Shown: positions 7,875 through 15,921, numbered from the stretch's first letter. The stretch is DNA of 18,689 nucleotides from Fen-1118 sp964491625 (GCA_964491625.1 CAZBIU010000108.1:1-18689); one strand, 5' to 3'. Notes: generated by a model not told the origin, from the letters alone. Translations and numbers: made by a program.

Positions 7875-9065
7875 CTACCCCTGCACCGTCCCCACCACGA
7901 ACTCGTGCACCATGGCCATGTCGTCGAATGCCAGTTGCTTTTCCAGATCGGGATCGCGGCTCACTCGCGGCACGTACTCGGCCGGGAGCGGGCGATGCAC
8001 GAAGATGCCGCGCGAGCACAGGCGCGCGTCGGGGCGGGCGGTTCGCATGATCTCGTGCATGAGTGAATTGAAGTCGACCTCGCTCAGGTACGACGACACG
8101 TCCGCAATCGAATAGGCGTCGAAGCTGGCGTCGGCGGCCTGGGAAAGTACCTCGGTCACCGGTGCTGTCACCTGCGTGATCTTGGTGGTCTTGAGCGCTT
8201 CGCGGATGCCCGCATAAAGCCCGGGCTGAAGATAGATAGGCATGGCCGGCTCGTACACGTAGCGAGCGTAGAACACCAACTGCAAAAGGTGGCTCTCGCG
8301 CGCGAGGTGGTTGCAAAGATAGCGGTGGACAAGATCGAAGATGCGCGAATGCAGGGGAACGTCGGGCGGCACGAATCGCCAGAAGCCAGGGTCGTGCGAG
8401 AACAGCTCAAGCAGCGAACGTCGGCAAATGGTCTCGACCACGAAGCGCCAGATCTTGGTGTCCCAGCCCTCGAGAAAACGGCGCTGCTCTGCGATGTCCT
8501 GGAAGCTGAAAAGCCGCTTGATCCAGAACGGCCGCACCACGTGCACGACGCGCGCCACGTGAACCAGAAAACGCTCCAGGCTGCCCTGATAAAGCGCCCC
8601 CAGCTTCACCATCTTCGGATGGGCATCGAAATAGTCTCGCGCGGCGGTGGAGAGATCGGCGCGGAGGGTTTTGTACACGCCCAGGCGATCGCGCGTGGCC
8701 CGCACGCCGAGGAACCCAAGGTATGGCTCGTAGTCGAGCGCGCGCATGGCCGCAATCTTGAGCTCGAGCAGGTGGTTCTGGGTCGGGTTCACGTCCACCG
8801 CCACAATCTCCCGAGGGCGATCGTGGAGCAGGTTGAGCACGCGACCACCGCCGGCGGTGATGCACAGTACGCGCTTGCCCGGGTCGAGCCGCAACGCCTT
8901 GAGCTCGCTGTACGAGTCTTCGTTGCAAGCCGAATAGCTGATGCGCCCGCTGAACTTCTTCCACGGGATCGCCGTGGGCTCGCTCGCGGTCGGGCGACTT
9001 TCTTGCGGAGGAGTGGGAGGGGTTGACGGAATTTCGACACTCGGAACGGTAGTTTGCTGCTGCAT
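7875..9065 (-). CDS. DUF3419 / BtaA-like SAM-dependent aminocarboxypropyl transferase
   Basis: DUF3419 contains BtaA, which moves the 3-amino-3-carboxypropyl group of S-adenosylmethionine onto diacylglycerol, the first step of betaine lipid synthesis. The 396 residues match the family length. After a Pro/Thr-rich, probably disordered N-terminus (1-33) come YSACNED (44-50, the family's YxxCxED-type block), the SAM-binding loop VLCITAGGG (66-74) and VAVDVNPTQ followed by LLELKIAAMRAL (88-110), all characteristic of BtaA. IADVSSYLS near residue 320 is also family-like. The BtaB N-methyltransferase domain is not fused and not in the window, so the end product is uncertain. The ATG at 9065 lies 48 bases after the response regulator stop on the same strand, so it is probably the third gene of the operon. 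Confidence 0.8.
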   Translation of the reverse strand: MQQQTTVPSVEIPSTPPTPPQESRPTASEPTAIPWKKFSGRISYSACNEDSYSELKALRLDPGKRVLCITAGGGRVLNLLHDRPREIVAVDVNPTQNHLLELKIAAMRALDYEPYLGFLGVRATRDRLGVYKTLRADLSTAARDYFDAHPKMVKLGALYQGSLERFLVHVARVVHVVRPFWIKRLFSFQDIAEQRRFLEGWDTKIWRFVVETICRRSLLELFSHDPGFWRFVPPDVPLHSRIFDLVHRYLCNHLARESHLLQLVFYARYVYEPAMPIYLQPGLYAGIREALKTTKITQVTAPVTEVLSQAADASFDAYSIADVSSYLSEVDFNSLMHEIMRTARPDARLCSRGIFVHRPLPAEYVPRVSRDPDLEKQLAFDDMAMVHEFVVGTVQG

Positions 9066-9087
9066 GTTTGTTTGGCCTGCTCTTAAC

Positions 9088-9126
9088 CTATCTCATGGGT
9101 CTATCTCATGGATCTATCTCATGGAT
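9088..9126. repeat. Three 13-bp tandem repeats overlapping a stop codon
   Basis: On the plus strand ctatctcatgg(a/g)t occurs three times without gaps (9088-9100, 9101-9113, 9114-9126). The last two copies are identical and the first differs by one base. On the minus, coding, strand each unit reads ATCCATGAGATAG and so contains ATG-AGA-TAG. The most upstream unit encodes the last residues and stop of the response regulator. The other two lie in the 48-base leader of the DUF3419 gene. Confidence 0.95.
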
Positions 9127-10514
9127 CCTGGCCCGGATTCCTGCGCGTCGGGCTCTACGTTCATCCCGAATTTGCGCATTCGGCGCAAGAGTTGATATCG
9201 GCTGATGCCGAGAAGCTTCGCCGCCTGTGTGCGCACGTTACCGGCGCGACTCATGGCTTGGCGGATCATGCGCGTTTCCACCTCAACCAAGGAATCGATC
9301 CCCGCCAGGGTCTCGATGGATCGGCCTGCCGCCACGGAATCGTTGGTGCCGCGGGCCAACACGCGCTCGGGCAGATGTTTGAGCTCGATACGCGCCGACT
9401 CGGTCATGATCACCGCGCGCTCCATGATGTTCTTGAGCTCGCGCACATTGCCAGGATAGGCGTAGCCCAAGAGGGCCTGGCTGACCTCGGTGCCGAGCGG
9501 CTCGGTAGGCTTGTGCAGGCGCTCGCTGAGCAAGGCGCGGAAGTGCTCGGCCAGCAGCAGCACGTCGTCACCCCGCTCGCGCAGCGGCGGAAGGTGGATC
9601 GGGAAGACCGCAAGCCGTTGGTAGAGGTCGAGACGGAAGCGGCCCTCGTCGACCAGCGCGGGCAGATCCTGGTTGGTGGCGGCGACCACGCGGGCGCGCA
9701 GCGGAGTCTCCCGGGTCGAGCCCAGCCGGCGAAAGGTGCGGCTTTCCAGCACCCGCAGAAGCTTTCCCTGGCCCTGCTCCATGTCGCCAATCTCGTCGAG
9801 GAAAACCGTGCCGTCGCGCGCGTCCTCGAAGGCGCCGATCTGCTGCTCGTGCGCGCCGGTGTAGGCACCCCGCTCGTGACCGAAGAGCAGACTTTCCGCC
9901 AGGTTCTCGGGCAGGGACAGGCAATCGACGACCACGAAGGGCGAGCCGGCTGGCCGCGACAGGGAATGCAGATAGCGACACGCCACCTCCTTCCCGACGC
10001 CGGTTTCGCCGGTGAGAAGCAAGGTGGTTTCCTTGGCCAGCGCGACCTTCTTGAGCTGGTCAATCACTAGGCGCATGGCGTTCGAGGTTCCAAGCAGCCC
10101 GGAGCGGCTCGCGTCGCCATTGCTAGACGTGCTTTCGCGAACTTGCGTGCGCCGACGCAGCTCAAGGACGCGCTCGAGGATGGGCGCCACGCTCGCCTCT
10201 TTCACGATGTAGTCCTCGGCCCCGTTGCGCATGGCTTGCACCGCATTGGGGATGGTCTGGTAGGCGGTCATCATGACCACGGCGGCATCGGGCTGTTGAG
10301 TGAGAAGTTGCGGAATGATCCGGATGCCGTCGTCGTCGGGCAACCGGTGATCGAGCAGGATCACGCCGTATTGTCGACTGGCGACGAACCGTAGCGCATC
10401 CGCGCAGTTGTAGGCGAGATCGCAGGCGATCCCCTGACGGCCGAGCTCGCGCCCGATGGCCTGAGCGTAAAGGAGCTCGTCGTCGACCACCAGGGCTCGG
10501 AAAGGCTCGGTCAC
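9114..10514 (-). CDS. Sigma-54-dependent response regulator (NtrC family)
   Basis: Activates sigma-54 promoters when phosphorylated. The GTG at 10514 is chosen because it overlaps the kinase stop by GTGA and begins just before the receiver domain; the open frame further upstream lies within the kinase gene. The 466 residues hold a receiver domain (1-120) with Asp11/Asp12, phosphoacceptor Asp55 (LLDHRLPD), Thr83 and Lys105. The AAA+ domain (about 140-385) has Walker A GETGVGKE (169-176), sigma-54 loop GAYTGA (216-221, a Tyr variant of GAFTGA), Walker B GTVFLDE (235-241) and FRLDLYQRL (293-301). A Fis-type helix-turn-helix occupies about 426-449 (NVRTQAAKLLGISRYQLLRRM). All key residues for phosphorylation and ATP hydrolysis are present. 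Its targets are unknown; the neighbouring lipid genes are candidates, though no clear sigma-54 promoter is seen before them. Confidence 0.96.
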   Translation of the reverse strand: MTEPFRALVVDDELLYAQAIGRELGRQGIACDLAYNCADALRFVASRQYGVILLDHRLPDDDGIRIIPQLLTQQPDAAVVMMTAYQTIPNAVQAMRNGAEDYIVKEASVAPILERVLELRRRTQVRESTSSNGDASRSGLLGTSNAMRLVIDQLKKVALAKETTLLLTGETGVGKEVACRYLHSLSRPAGSPFVVVDCLSLPENLAESLLFGHERGAYTGAHEQQIGAFEDARDGTVFLDEIGDMEQGQGKLLRVLESRTFRRLGSTRETPLRARVVAATNQDLPALVDEGRFRLDLYQRLAVFPIHLPPLRERGDDVLLLAEHFRALLSERLHKPTEPLGTEVSQALLGYAYPGNVRELKNIMERAVIMTESARIELKHLPERVLARGTNDSVAAGRSIETLAGIDSLVEVETRMIRQAMSRAGNVRTQAAKLLGISRYQLLRRMRKFGMNVEPDAQESGPGSMR

Positions 10515-12370
10515 CTGGCGCCCTCCATCAGGCTGCGCGAGGCGGGCAACACCACGGTGGCCTGGCACCCGCCTCCTTCGCGATTTCGGAGATCGACGAA
10601 ACCGCCGTGAGCGTGCGCGATCTTGTCGCACACCGCGAGGCCGAGACCGGTGCCGTTCTTCTTGGTGGTAAAGAAGGGGCGCAGGCAATCGGCGGCGCTG
10701 GCCGGTAGGCCAGGCCCGCGATCCTCCACGGTGATGGCCAGCTCGTATCCTTTGCTGGCGACGTCGCAGGTGACCTCGCCCCCTGCCGGGCTTGCCTCGA
10801 GGGCGTTGAGCAGGAGGTTGAACACCACTTGCTTCATCGCTTCGTAGTCGGCCTCGATGGTCAGATCTGGATCGACCTGACAGCGAATGGTCTTCCCGGT
10901 CAAGCGATACGCCCCGGCGAGCAATCGGCGCGCCTCGTCCACCAGCTCGCCGACGCGCACGCGGGTGACCAGAACTTCGCGGCGGGCGGTGAGGTAATCT
11001 CGCAAGATCATGTCCATGCGCACGATCTCTTTGGCCAGCGCATCCAAGATTGCATGCTGGCCGGCCGGGGTCTCGGGATCGCGGCGAAGGCTTTCCAGGG
11101 TGGCGCCGATAGCGACCAGCGGATTGCGAATCTCGTGCGCCAGGTGAGCCGCCATCTCGCCCATCGTGGCCAGGCGCTCCTGCTCTTCTAGGTGGTGGGA
11201 ATCACGCTTCGCCGGGGCCCGCAACACCAGCAGGAAACCAACCAACTGATGCGAGTCGTCCGCCAGCAGCAACGCCTCGACTTGCACCGGAACCAGCGAT
11301 CCGTCGCGGTGTCGAACCACCGTCGCGCGTTCGGAATAGGCTCGCTGCGGATCCAGGGTCTCGTAGCTGAGAATGTTCATCACCTCGTCGGGCGCCGAAA
11401 ACACCGAGCTCAGAGGCTGGCCGTCGAGCTCGGCCGAATCGATCCCCAGAAGCTGGGTCGTGGCCGGATTGCACGCGGTGATACAAAAATTCGGATCCAG
11501 GAACAGCGCGGGCGCGGGATCGCCGAGGGTAAGCCGCACCAGCTGGTTTTCGATCGATGCCGGCGCCGGCTGCAGCGATGAGAGCATGCACAAGGCCCCA
11601 CGCGTCCCCTCCACGTCGAGGCGCGAGAAAGTGGCCCGGACCTCGCCGTCGACTTCAAGGCTGCGTTCGCGTTCCGCGGGCACAGCCGCCAGAAAAGCGC
11701 GCGCGCTGGCCGCGATGGCGCGCCTAAGGCCGTCCGCTCGCAGGACCCGTTCGATGGTCGCGTTGCCGCGCGGACTATGGCCCCGCAGCTCGCCGTTCTC
11801 GTCGTAGATCAGGCTGTCGGGCTTGTCGTCGGGGAGCTGATCGAAGAGCGACTGACTCTGGCCCATCAGATCGTTTTCTAGAATCTCCCCGATTCGGCGC
11901 GCGTAGCGCATCAGCACTTCGCGCTGCTGGCGGTTGAACGGCTGGGGGCCCTCCTTTTCGAACAACAGCACGCCGTAGTTTCGCGTGCTGCCCAGGGCAG
12001 GCACACAGGCAAAGCTACGCTCGCCGATCAGGCGCTCGATCGCCAAACAGATCAGCGGGGGCAGGGCCGCGCCGACCAGCTCCTTGAGGGAACGGGTTTC
12101 GCAGTACACGGTCTCGCGCCAGCAGTGGCTGGCCAGGCTGCCTTTGGCGCTGCGCATTGGCCAGAAAAAATCCTGAAACTGGGCTCCCAGCAGCTTTTCG
12201 ATTTGGGCGATGAGCGGCAGGGCGTCGGCCGTGGCGCCCAGGTGGATGCGGATCTTCTGCGCCTTCTCGTCAAACAGGATGAGATGGGTGGAGCTGCAGC
12301 CGACAATCTTGGCGGCGCCCCGCAGGACGGCCTGCAGAAGCTGCGAGAGATTTGCGGATTCCACCTTCAT
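10511..12370 (-). CDS. Soluble GAF-PAS sensor histidine kinase
   Basis: Partner kinase of the overlapping response regulator. The 619 residues contain no signal peptide or membrane segment, so it senses something in the cytoplasm. Residues 1-165 look like a GAF domain; about 275-390 form a PAS domain (DPAPALFLDPNFCITACNP, then LVGFLLVLRAP). The HisKA helix carries His412 in MAAHLAHEIRNPL. The ATPase domain has an N box with Asn522 (NLLLNALEAS), DRGPGLP (550-556) and the G2 loop NGTGLGLA (572-579), so it should be active. Cysteines in the GAF part (25, 83, 90, 108, 122) could serve redox or metal sensing, but this is speculation. The ATG at 12370 has no obvious ribosome binding site. The gene is divergent from the U32-cyclase pair. 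Confidence 0.94.
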   Translation of the reverse strand: MKVESANLSQLLQAVLRGAAKIVGCSSTHLILFDEKAQKIRIHLGATADALPLIAQIEKLLGAQFQDFFWPMRSAKGSLASHCWRETVYCETRSLKELVGAALPPLICLAIERLIGERSFACVPALGSTRNYGVLLFEKEGPQPFNRQQREVLMRYARRIGEILENDLMGQSQSLFDQLPDDKPDSLIYDENGELRGHSPRGNATIERVLRADGLRRAIAASARAFLAAVPAERERSLEVDGEVRATFSRLDVEGTRGALCMLSSLQPAPASIENQLVRLTLGDPAPALFLDPNFCITACNPATTQLLGIDSAELDGQPLSSVFSAPDEVMNILSYETLDPQRAYSERATVVRHRDGSLVPVQVEALLLADDSHQLVGFLLVLRAPAKRDSHHLEEQERLATMGEMAAHLAHEIRNPLVAIGATLESLRRDPETPAGQHAILDALAKEIVRMDMILRDYLTARREVLVTRVRVGELVDEARRLLAGAYRLTGKTIRCQVDPDLTIEADYEAMKQVVFNLLLNALEASPAGGEVTCDVASKGYELAITVEDRGPGLPASAADCLRPFFTTKKNGTGLGLAVCDKIAHAHGGFVDLRNREGGGCQATVVLPASRSLMEGAR

Positions 12371-12442
12371 CGAGAAGGGCGGGATGATACTAAACTGGCC
12401 CCGGGAAGCCTAACCCGAATCGCTCCCGGCCCGCCGGCCGAC

Positions 12443-12456
12443 GTGCGATTTCGCAC
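12443..12456. promoter_or_regulatory. Dyad operator candidate in divergent promoter region
   Basis: GTGCGA-TT-TCGCAC is a perfect 6-bp inverted repeat with a 2-base gap, placed near the middle of the 228-base gap between the leftward histidine kinase and the rightward U32 gene. Its size and symmetry fit a binding site for a dimeric regulator that could act on both operons. A GC-rich genome yields such dyads by chance, so confidence is moderate to low. Confidence 0.35.
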
Positions 12457-12598
12457 ACCGACGTGCCCTTGCGCTCAAGCCCGGCGAAGCCGTATTTTAA
12501 TGCAGCGGCAAGCCGGCCGGAAAGTGATAAAGCTGCCAGCGCGGGAGATGGTTCAGCCCTTGCAGGCTGTGCCGCGAGCTCCCCAGGAAAGGTGCCAT

Positions 12599-13876
12599 AT
12601 GATGAAGCTCTCCGTCGCATGCAATTTCGATGATGCCCTCTTGAAAGGCCTCGAAGGCTATCCCGTGTACGAGGTTTACGGAAAGCTCACCAGCGACTAC
12701 TTCGGCGGCGGACGGCCTGCCTTCTACTTGCCCGAGGTCACCCGGCGAACCTTGGCCCGCACGGTGAACATGGCCCACGCGCGCGGAATCCAGTTCAACT
12801 ACCTCCTCAACGCGTCGGCGATGGGCAACACCGAGTTCACTCGGGTCGGACAGCGCAAGATGGAGGAAATGCTGGAGTGGGTGGACGGCATCGGCGTCGA
12901 CTCCATCACCGTCGCCAACGTCTACTTCCTGCGTCTCATCAAGCTGCGCCACCCTCGCCTCAAGGTGCGAGTCAGCTCCCACCGCTTCACCGACACGCCC
13001 CGCAAGGTGCGCTTCTGGGTGGATCAGGGTGCGGACGTGATCGTGGTCTCCGAGGTGGGGGTGCATCGCGAATTCGAGACCCTTGCGGCGATGAAGCAGG
13101 CCGCACAGGGCGTGGACCTGCAGCTCATCGTCAACAATTGGTGTCGCACGGATTGCGCCATCGCCGGGAACCACGCGGTGGCGCTGTCGGCGGCCTCGCA
13201 ATCGAAGAGCCGGGGTTTCCCGCTCGACTACTGTTCCATCCTGTGCAACCAGATTCGTCTGCACGAGCCGGCGAACTATCTGCGCGCGAACTGGATCCGA
13301 CCCGAGGATCTGCACTACTACGAAAAGCTCGGGTACGAGACCTTCAAGATCGTCGAGCGCAACACCCCGACCCAGATTCTGCTCGAACGGGTCAAGGCCT
13401 ATTCCGCGCGCCGCTACGACGGCAACCTTCTCGATCTCGTACAGAACTATGCCTACCCGAAGGACAAGCTGGGCACGGTGGACAAGGACGCCAGCTCCAA
13501 GCGCCGCATGTTCAAGTACTTCATCAAGCCCTTCACGGTGAACCTCTTCCACTTCCGCAAGCTGGTCGACTTCGGCCACGCCGCCAGCATGCTGTATCCG
13601 CGCGAAGGTGCGAACCCGGTCTACATCGACAATCGCGCGCTCGATGGCTTCATGGAGCGCTTTGCCGAGAAGAACTGCCAATCGACCGATTGCGAAAGTT
13701 GCCGCCACTGCCACGAATGGGCCGCGCGCGCGGTTAAGATCGACCCCGAGTGGAAGGCGAAGCTGGTGCCCCTTTACAAAGAGCTGCTCGGCGATATCGA
13801 AGGCGGCGCCTTCTGGGAGCCTTACACACGCACGGCTTCGCATGCGGCGCAGCGATTGTGGCGGAACCCGACGTGA
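12599..13876 (+). CDS. U32-family protein with two cysteine clusters
   Basis: The ATG at 12599 (or the adjacent one at 12602) follows AGGAAAGG with a 6-base spacer; the open frame further upstream lies mostly within the kinase gene on the other strand. 425 residues. The fold pattern (VYEVYGKL, NYLLNASAMGN, GIGVDSITVANVYFL, VRVSSHRF, GADVIVVSE, LQLIVNNWC) is that of peptidase U32 proteins, TIM-barrel-like. Characterised relatives (UbiU/UbiV, RlhA, TrhP) use a 4Fe-4S cluster to hydroxylate quinones or RNA without O2. Four cysteines in the usual region, Cys182, 186, 212 and 216, can hold such a cluster. A second set, Cys360-x4-Cys365-x2-Cys368-x2-Cys371, is close to the C-terminus and may bind another. 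No signal peptide. Its stop overlaps the cyclase start by GTGA, so the two are translationally coupled. Substrate unknown; a triterpene or sterol is inferred from context only. Confidence 0.82.
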   Translation: MMKLSVACNFDDALLKGLEGYPVYEVYGKLTSDYFGGGRPAFYLPEVTRRTLARTVNMAHARGIQFNYLLNASAMGNTEFTRVGQRKMEEMLEWVDGIGVDSITVANVYFLRLIKLRHPRLKVRVSSHRFTDTPRKVRFWVDQGADVIVVSEVGVHREFETLAAMKQAAQGVDLQLIVNNWCRTDCAIAGNHAVALSAASQSKSRGFPLDYCSILCNQIRLHEPANYLRANWIRPEDLHYYEKLGYETFKIVERNTPTQILLERVKAYSARRYDGNLLDLVQNYAYPKDKLGTVDKDASSKRRMFKYFIKPFTVNLFHFRKLVDFGHAASMLYPREGANPVYIDNRALDGFMERFAEKNCQSTDCESCRHCHEWAARAVKIDPEWKAKLVPLYKELLGDIEGGAFWEPYTRTASHAAQRLWRNPT

Positions 13877-15885
13877 CCGGGACCTCTGCGGAGATTTCCC
13901 ATTCTGATGTGAGGCGCCCGTCGTGCGAGCGCGCGATCGAGCGCGGTCTCGACTATCTGTGTTCGTGCCAGGAGCCGAGCGGCGCGTGGCGCGGCGACTA
14001 CGGCGGACCGATGTTCCTTCTGCCCATGTACCTGGCCGCGCGCCACGTCGCCCGTCGGCCCATCGAGCCGGACCGCCGGGCCCGCATGATCGCGTATCTA
14101 AGCGCGACCCAAAGTGCTGACGGTAGCTATGGCCTCCACGTGGAAGGCTCTGGGTGCCTCTTCACCACCGTACTTTCTTACGTGGCGCTTCGACTGCTCG
14201 GGTTGCCGGCGTCCGACGGGTGCGCCGCTCGGGCACGCGCCTTCATCCTGGCCAATGGCACCGCGCTGGCTTGCGCGAGCTGGGGCAAGTTCATTCTCGC
14301 GCTGCTCAATCTCTACGACTACCAGGGGCTGCAGCCGATCTTGCCGGAATTGTGGCTTCTCCCCGCGGCCTTTCCGCTGCACCCGGGCCACCTTTGGTGC
14401 CACACGCGACAGGTCTACCTGCCCATGGCGTACCTCTACGGCACCAAGGCTCAGATGCCCGCCGACGATCTCACCCGTGCCCTGCGAAGCGAGATCTACG
14501 ATCGTCCTTACCAAAGCATCCGTTTCGCCGAGCATCGGGCCACTGTCGCCGCGCGCGACGTCTACACGCCGACCACGTCTGCGCTGAAGATGGTCAACCT
14601 GATTATGAACGCCTACGAGCGGACGCACGTGTCCGCGCTGCGCAAGCGCGCGCTGGACCGCCTGTTCGATCATATCGAGTTTGAAGACCGTGCGACCCAT
14701 TTCATCCGCATCGGCCCGGTCAACGCCGTCCTCAACACCCTGGTGCACCACTTTCGCTCCCCGCACAGCGACGAGACCGAGCGGAGCTTCGCCGCCCTTG
14801 AAGGCTACCTGTGGGACGGGCACGACGGCACCAAGATGAACGGCTACAACTCGACCGCGTTGTGGGACACGGCGTTTGCCACCCAGGCGATGCTGACGAC
14901 ACCCAGTCCGGCCGCGCATCGCCCGACGCTCGAACGCGCCTACCGCTACATCGTCGATAATCAAGTGCTCGAGGATCTGCCGAGCTACCAGCGCTACCAC
15001 CGCAACCCCAGCCGCGGTGGATGGCCGTTTTCCGATCGTGAGCACGGCTGGCCGATCACCGACTGCACGGCCGAGGGCCTGACCGCGTCCATCCTGTGCG
15101 AAGAGGCCGGACTGCCCGCGCTACCGGAAGACCGCGTTTTCGATGCGGTTCGGATGATCCTCGGGTGGCAAAACCGCGACGGCGGGTGGGCCACCTACGA
15201 AAGACAACGCGGGGGCCGCTGGCTGGAGCACTTCAACCCGGCCGCCGTGTTCGGCGACATCATGGTCGACCATTCGTACGTCGAGTGCACCGCCGCGTGC
15301 CTGCACAGCCTAGCGCTTTGTCGACGACACTTCGCCGGCCGGCGCGCCGCCGACGATCCCCTGGGAGGCAAGGCTGCCTTCGCCATAAGCCGCGGCGAGC
15401 GTTTTCTGCGCAGGTGCCAGCGCCCCGACGGTAGTTGGGAAGGGTCTTGGGGGGTCTGCTTCACCTACGGCACCTGGTTCGGCGTGCGAGGTCTCTGCGC
15501 GGCCGGAGCGACCGAGAACGACCCGGCCTTGCGGCGCGCAGGCGAGTTTCTCTACGCGCACCAGAATCCCGACGGTGGCTGGGGCGAAAGCGGCACCAGC
15601 TGCGCGGAGAGACGTTACGTCAAGAGCGTCAGCCACGCGGTCAATACCGCCTGGGCTCTCTTGACCCTCATCGATGCGGGCCAAGCGCGCGATCCCCGCT
15701 GCGCCCGGGCAGCGCAGTTCCTCGTAGCGTCCCAGCTTGAAAGCGGCGATTGGCCGCGCCAGGGCATCTCCGGCGTCTTCAACAAGACGGCGCTCATCAA
15801 CTACGAAAACTACCGGCGCTATTTCCCAATCTGGGCCCTATCGCGGTTCGTGGCGGCCTCGAGCGAAAGGGCTGGATGTCGCTGA
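13873..15885 (+). CDS. osc: Oxidosqualene cyclase, cycloartenol synthase type
   Basis: Cyclises 2,3-oxidosqualene to a sterol precursor. The GTG at 13873, overlapping the U32 stop by GTGA, gives 670 residues and begins just before the first conserved block; GTG 13909 is an alternative. The catalytic motif is DCTAE (Asp397-Glu401), as in lanosterol and cycloartenol synthases, not the DxDD of squalene-hopene cyclases. Cys398 and Cys472 (VECT) match the cysteines flanking the catalytic Asp, and His177 sits in HLWCHTRQVYLPM. Three product-determining sites agree with plant cycloartenol synthase: Tyr325 (GYNSTALWD), His391 and Ile395 (HGWPITD). QW-type repeats occur throughout (QSADGSYGLH, QNRDGGWATY, QRPDGSWEGSWG, QNPDGGWGES). 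FPIWALSRF closes the protein as in eukaryotic enzymes. No squalene epoxidase is in the window. A monotopic membrane location is known for the family. Confidence 0.95.
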   Translation: MTGTSAEISHSDVRRPSCERAIERGLDYLCSCQEPSGAWRGDYGGPMFLLPMYLAARHVARRPIEPDRRARMIAYLSATQSADGSYGLHVEGSGCLFTTVLSYVALRLLGLPASDGCAARARAFILANGTALACASWGKFILALLNLYDYQGLQPILPELWLLPAAFPLHPGHLWCHTRQVYLPMAYLYGTKAQMPADDLTRALRSEIYDRPYQSIRFAEHRATVAARDVYTPTTSALKMVNLIMNAYERTHVSALRKRALDRLFDHIEFEDRATHFIRIGPVNAVLNTLVHHFRSPHSDETERSFAALEGYLWDGHDGTKMNGYNSTALWDTAFATQAMLTTPSPAAHRPTLERAYRYIVDNQVLEDLPSYQRYHRNPSRGGWPFSDREHGWPITDCTAEGLTASILCEEAGLPALPEDRVFDAVRMILGWQNRDGGWATYERQRGGRWLEHFNPAAVFGDIMVDHSYVECTAACLHSLALCRRHFAGRRAADDPLGGKAAFAISRGERFLRRCQRPDGSWEGSWGVCFTYGTWFGVRGLCAAGATENDPALRRAGEFLYAHQNPDGGWGESGTSCAERRYVKSVSHAVNTAWALLTLIDAGQARDPRCARAAQFLVASQLESGDWPRQGISGVFNKTALINYENYRRYFPIWALSRFVAASSERAGCR

Positions 15886-15921
15886 CGATTTCGTCGCTCT
15901 GCGGGTAGAAACGATGCGTTG

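Noticed and set aside
9108..10070. Plus-strand open frame (320 codons) opposite the sigma-54 regulator
   Set aside because: The minus strand has all NtrC-family motifs; the plus frame is its shadow.
10515..10688. Upstream extension of the response regulator
   Set aside because: It lies within the kinase gene, is Arg-rich and precedes the receiver domain; the GTGA overlap gives the better start.
12125..12598. Upstream extension of the U32 protein
   Set aside because: It begins inside the oppositely oriented kinase gene and has no U32 similarity; ATG 12599 has a strong ribosome binding site.
12371..12598. Sigma-54 promoter before the U32 or kinase gene
   Set aside because: GG and GC pairs found here have the wrong spacing (8, 9 or 11) or poor flanking matches.
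12497..13843. Long minus-strand open frame (448 codons) opposite the U32 gene
   Set aside because: It mirrors a clear plus-strand gene with family motifs; the long frame results from GC-rich codon bias, and its translation shows no known protein features.
14098..15045. Minus-strand open frame (315 codons) opposite the cyclase
   Set aside because: Shadow of the cyclase gene, which is conserved along its entire length.
13873..15885. Squalene-hopene cyclase as the product
   Set aside because: The acid motif is DCTAE rather than DxDDTA, and the C-terminal half matches oxidosqualene cyclases (VFGDIMVDHSYVECT, EGSWGVCFTYGTWFG).
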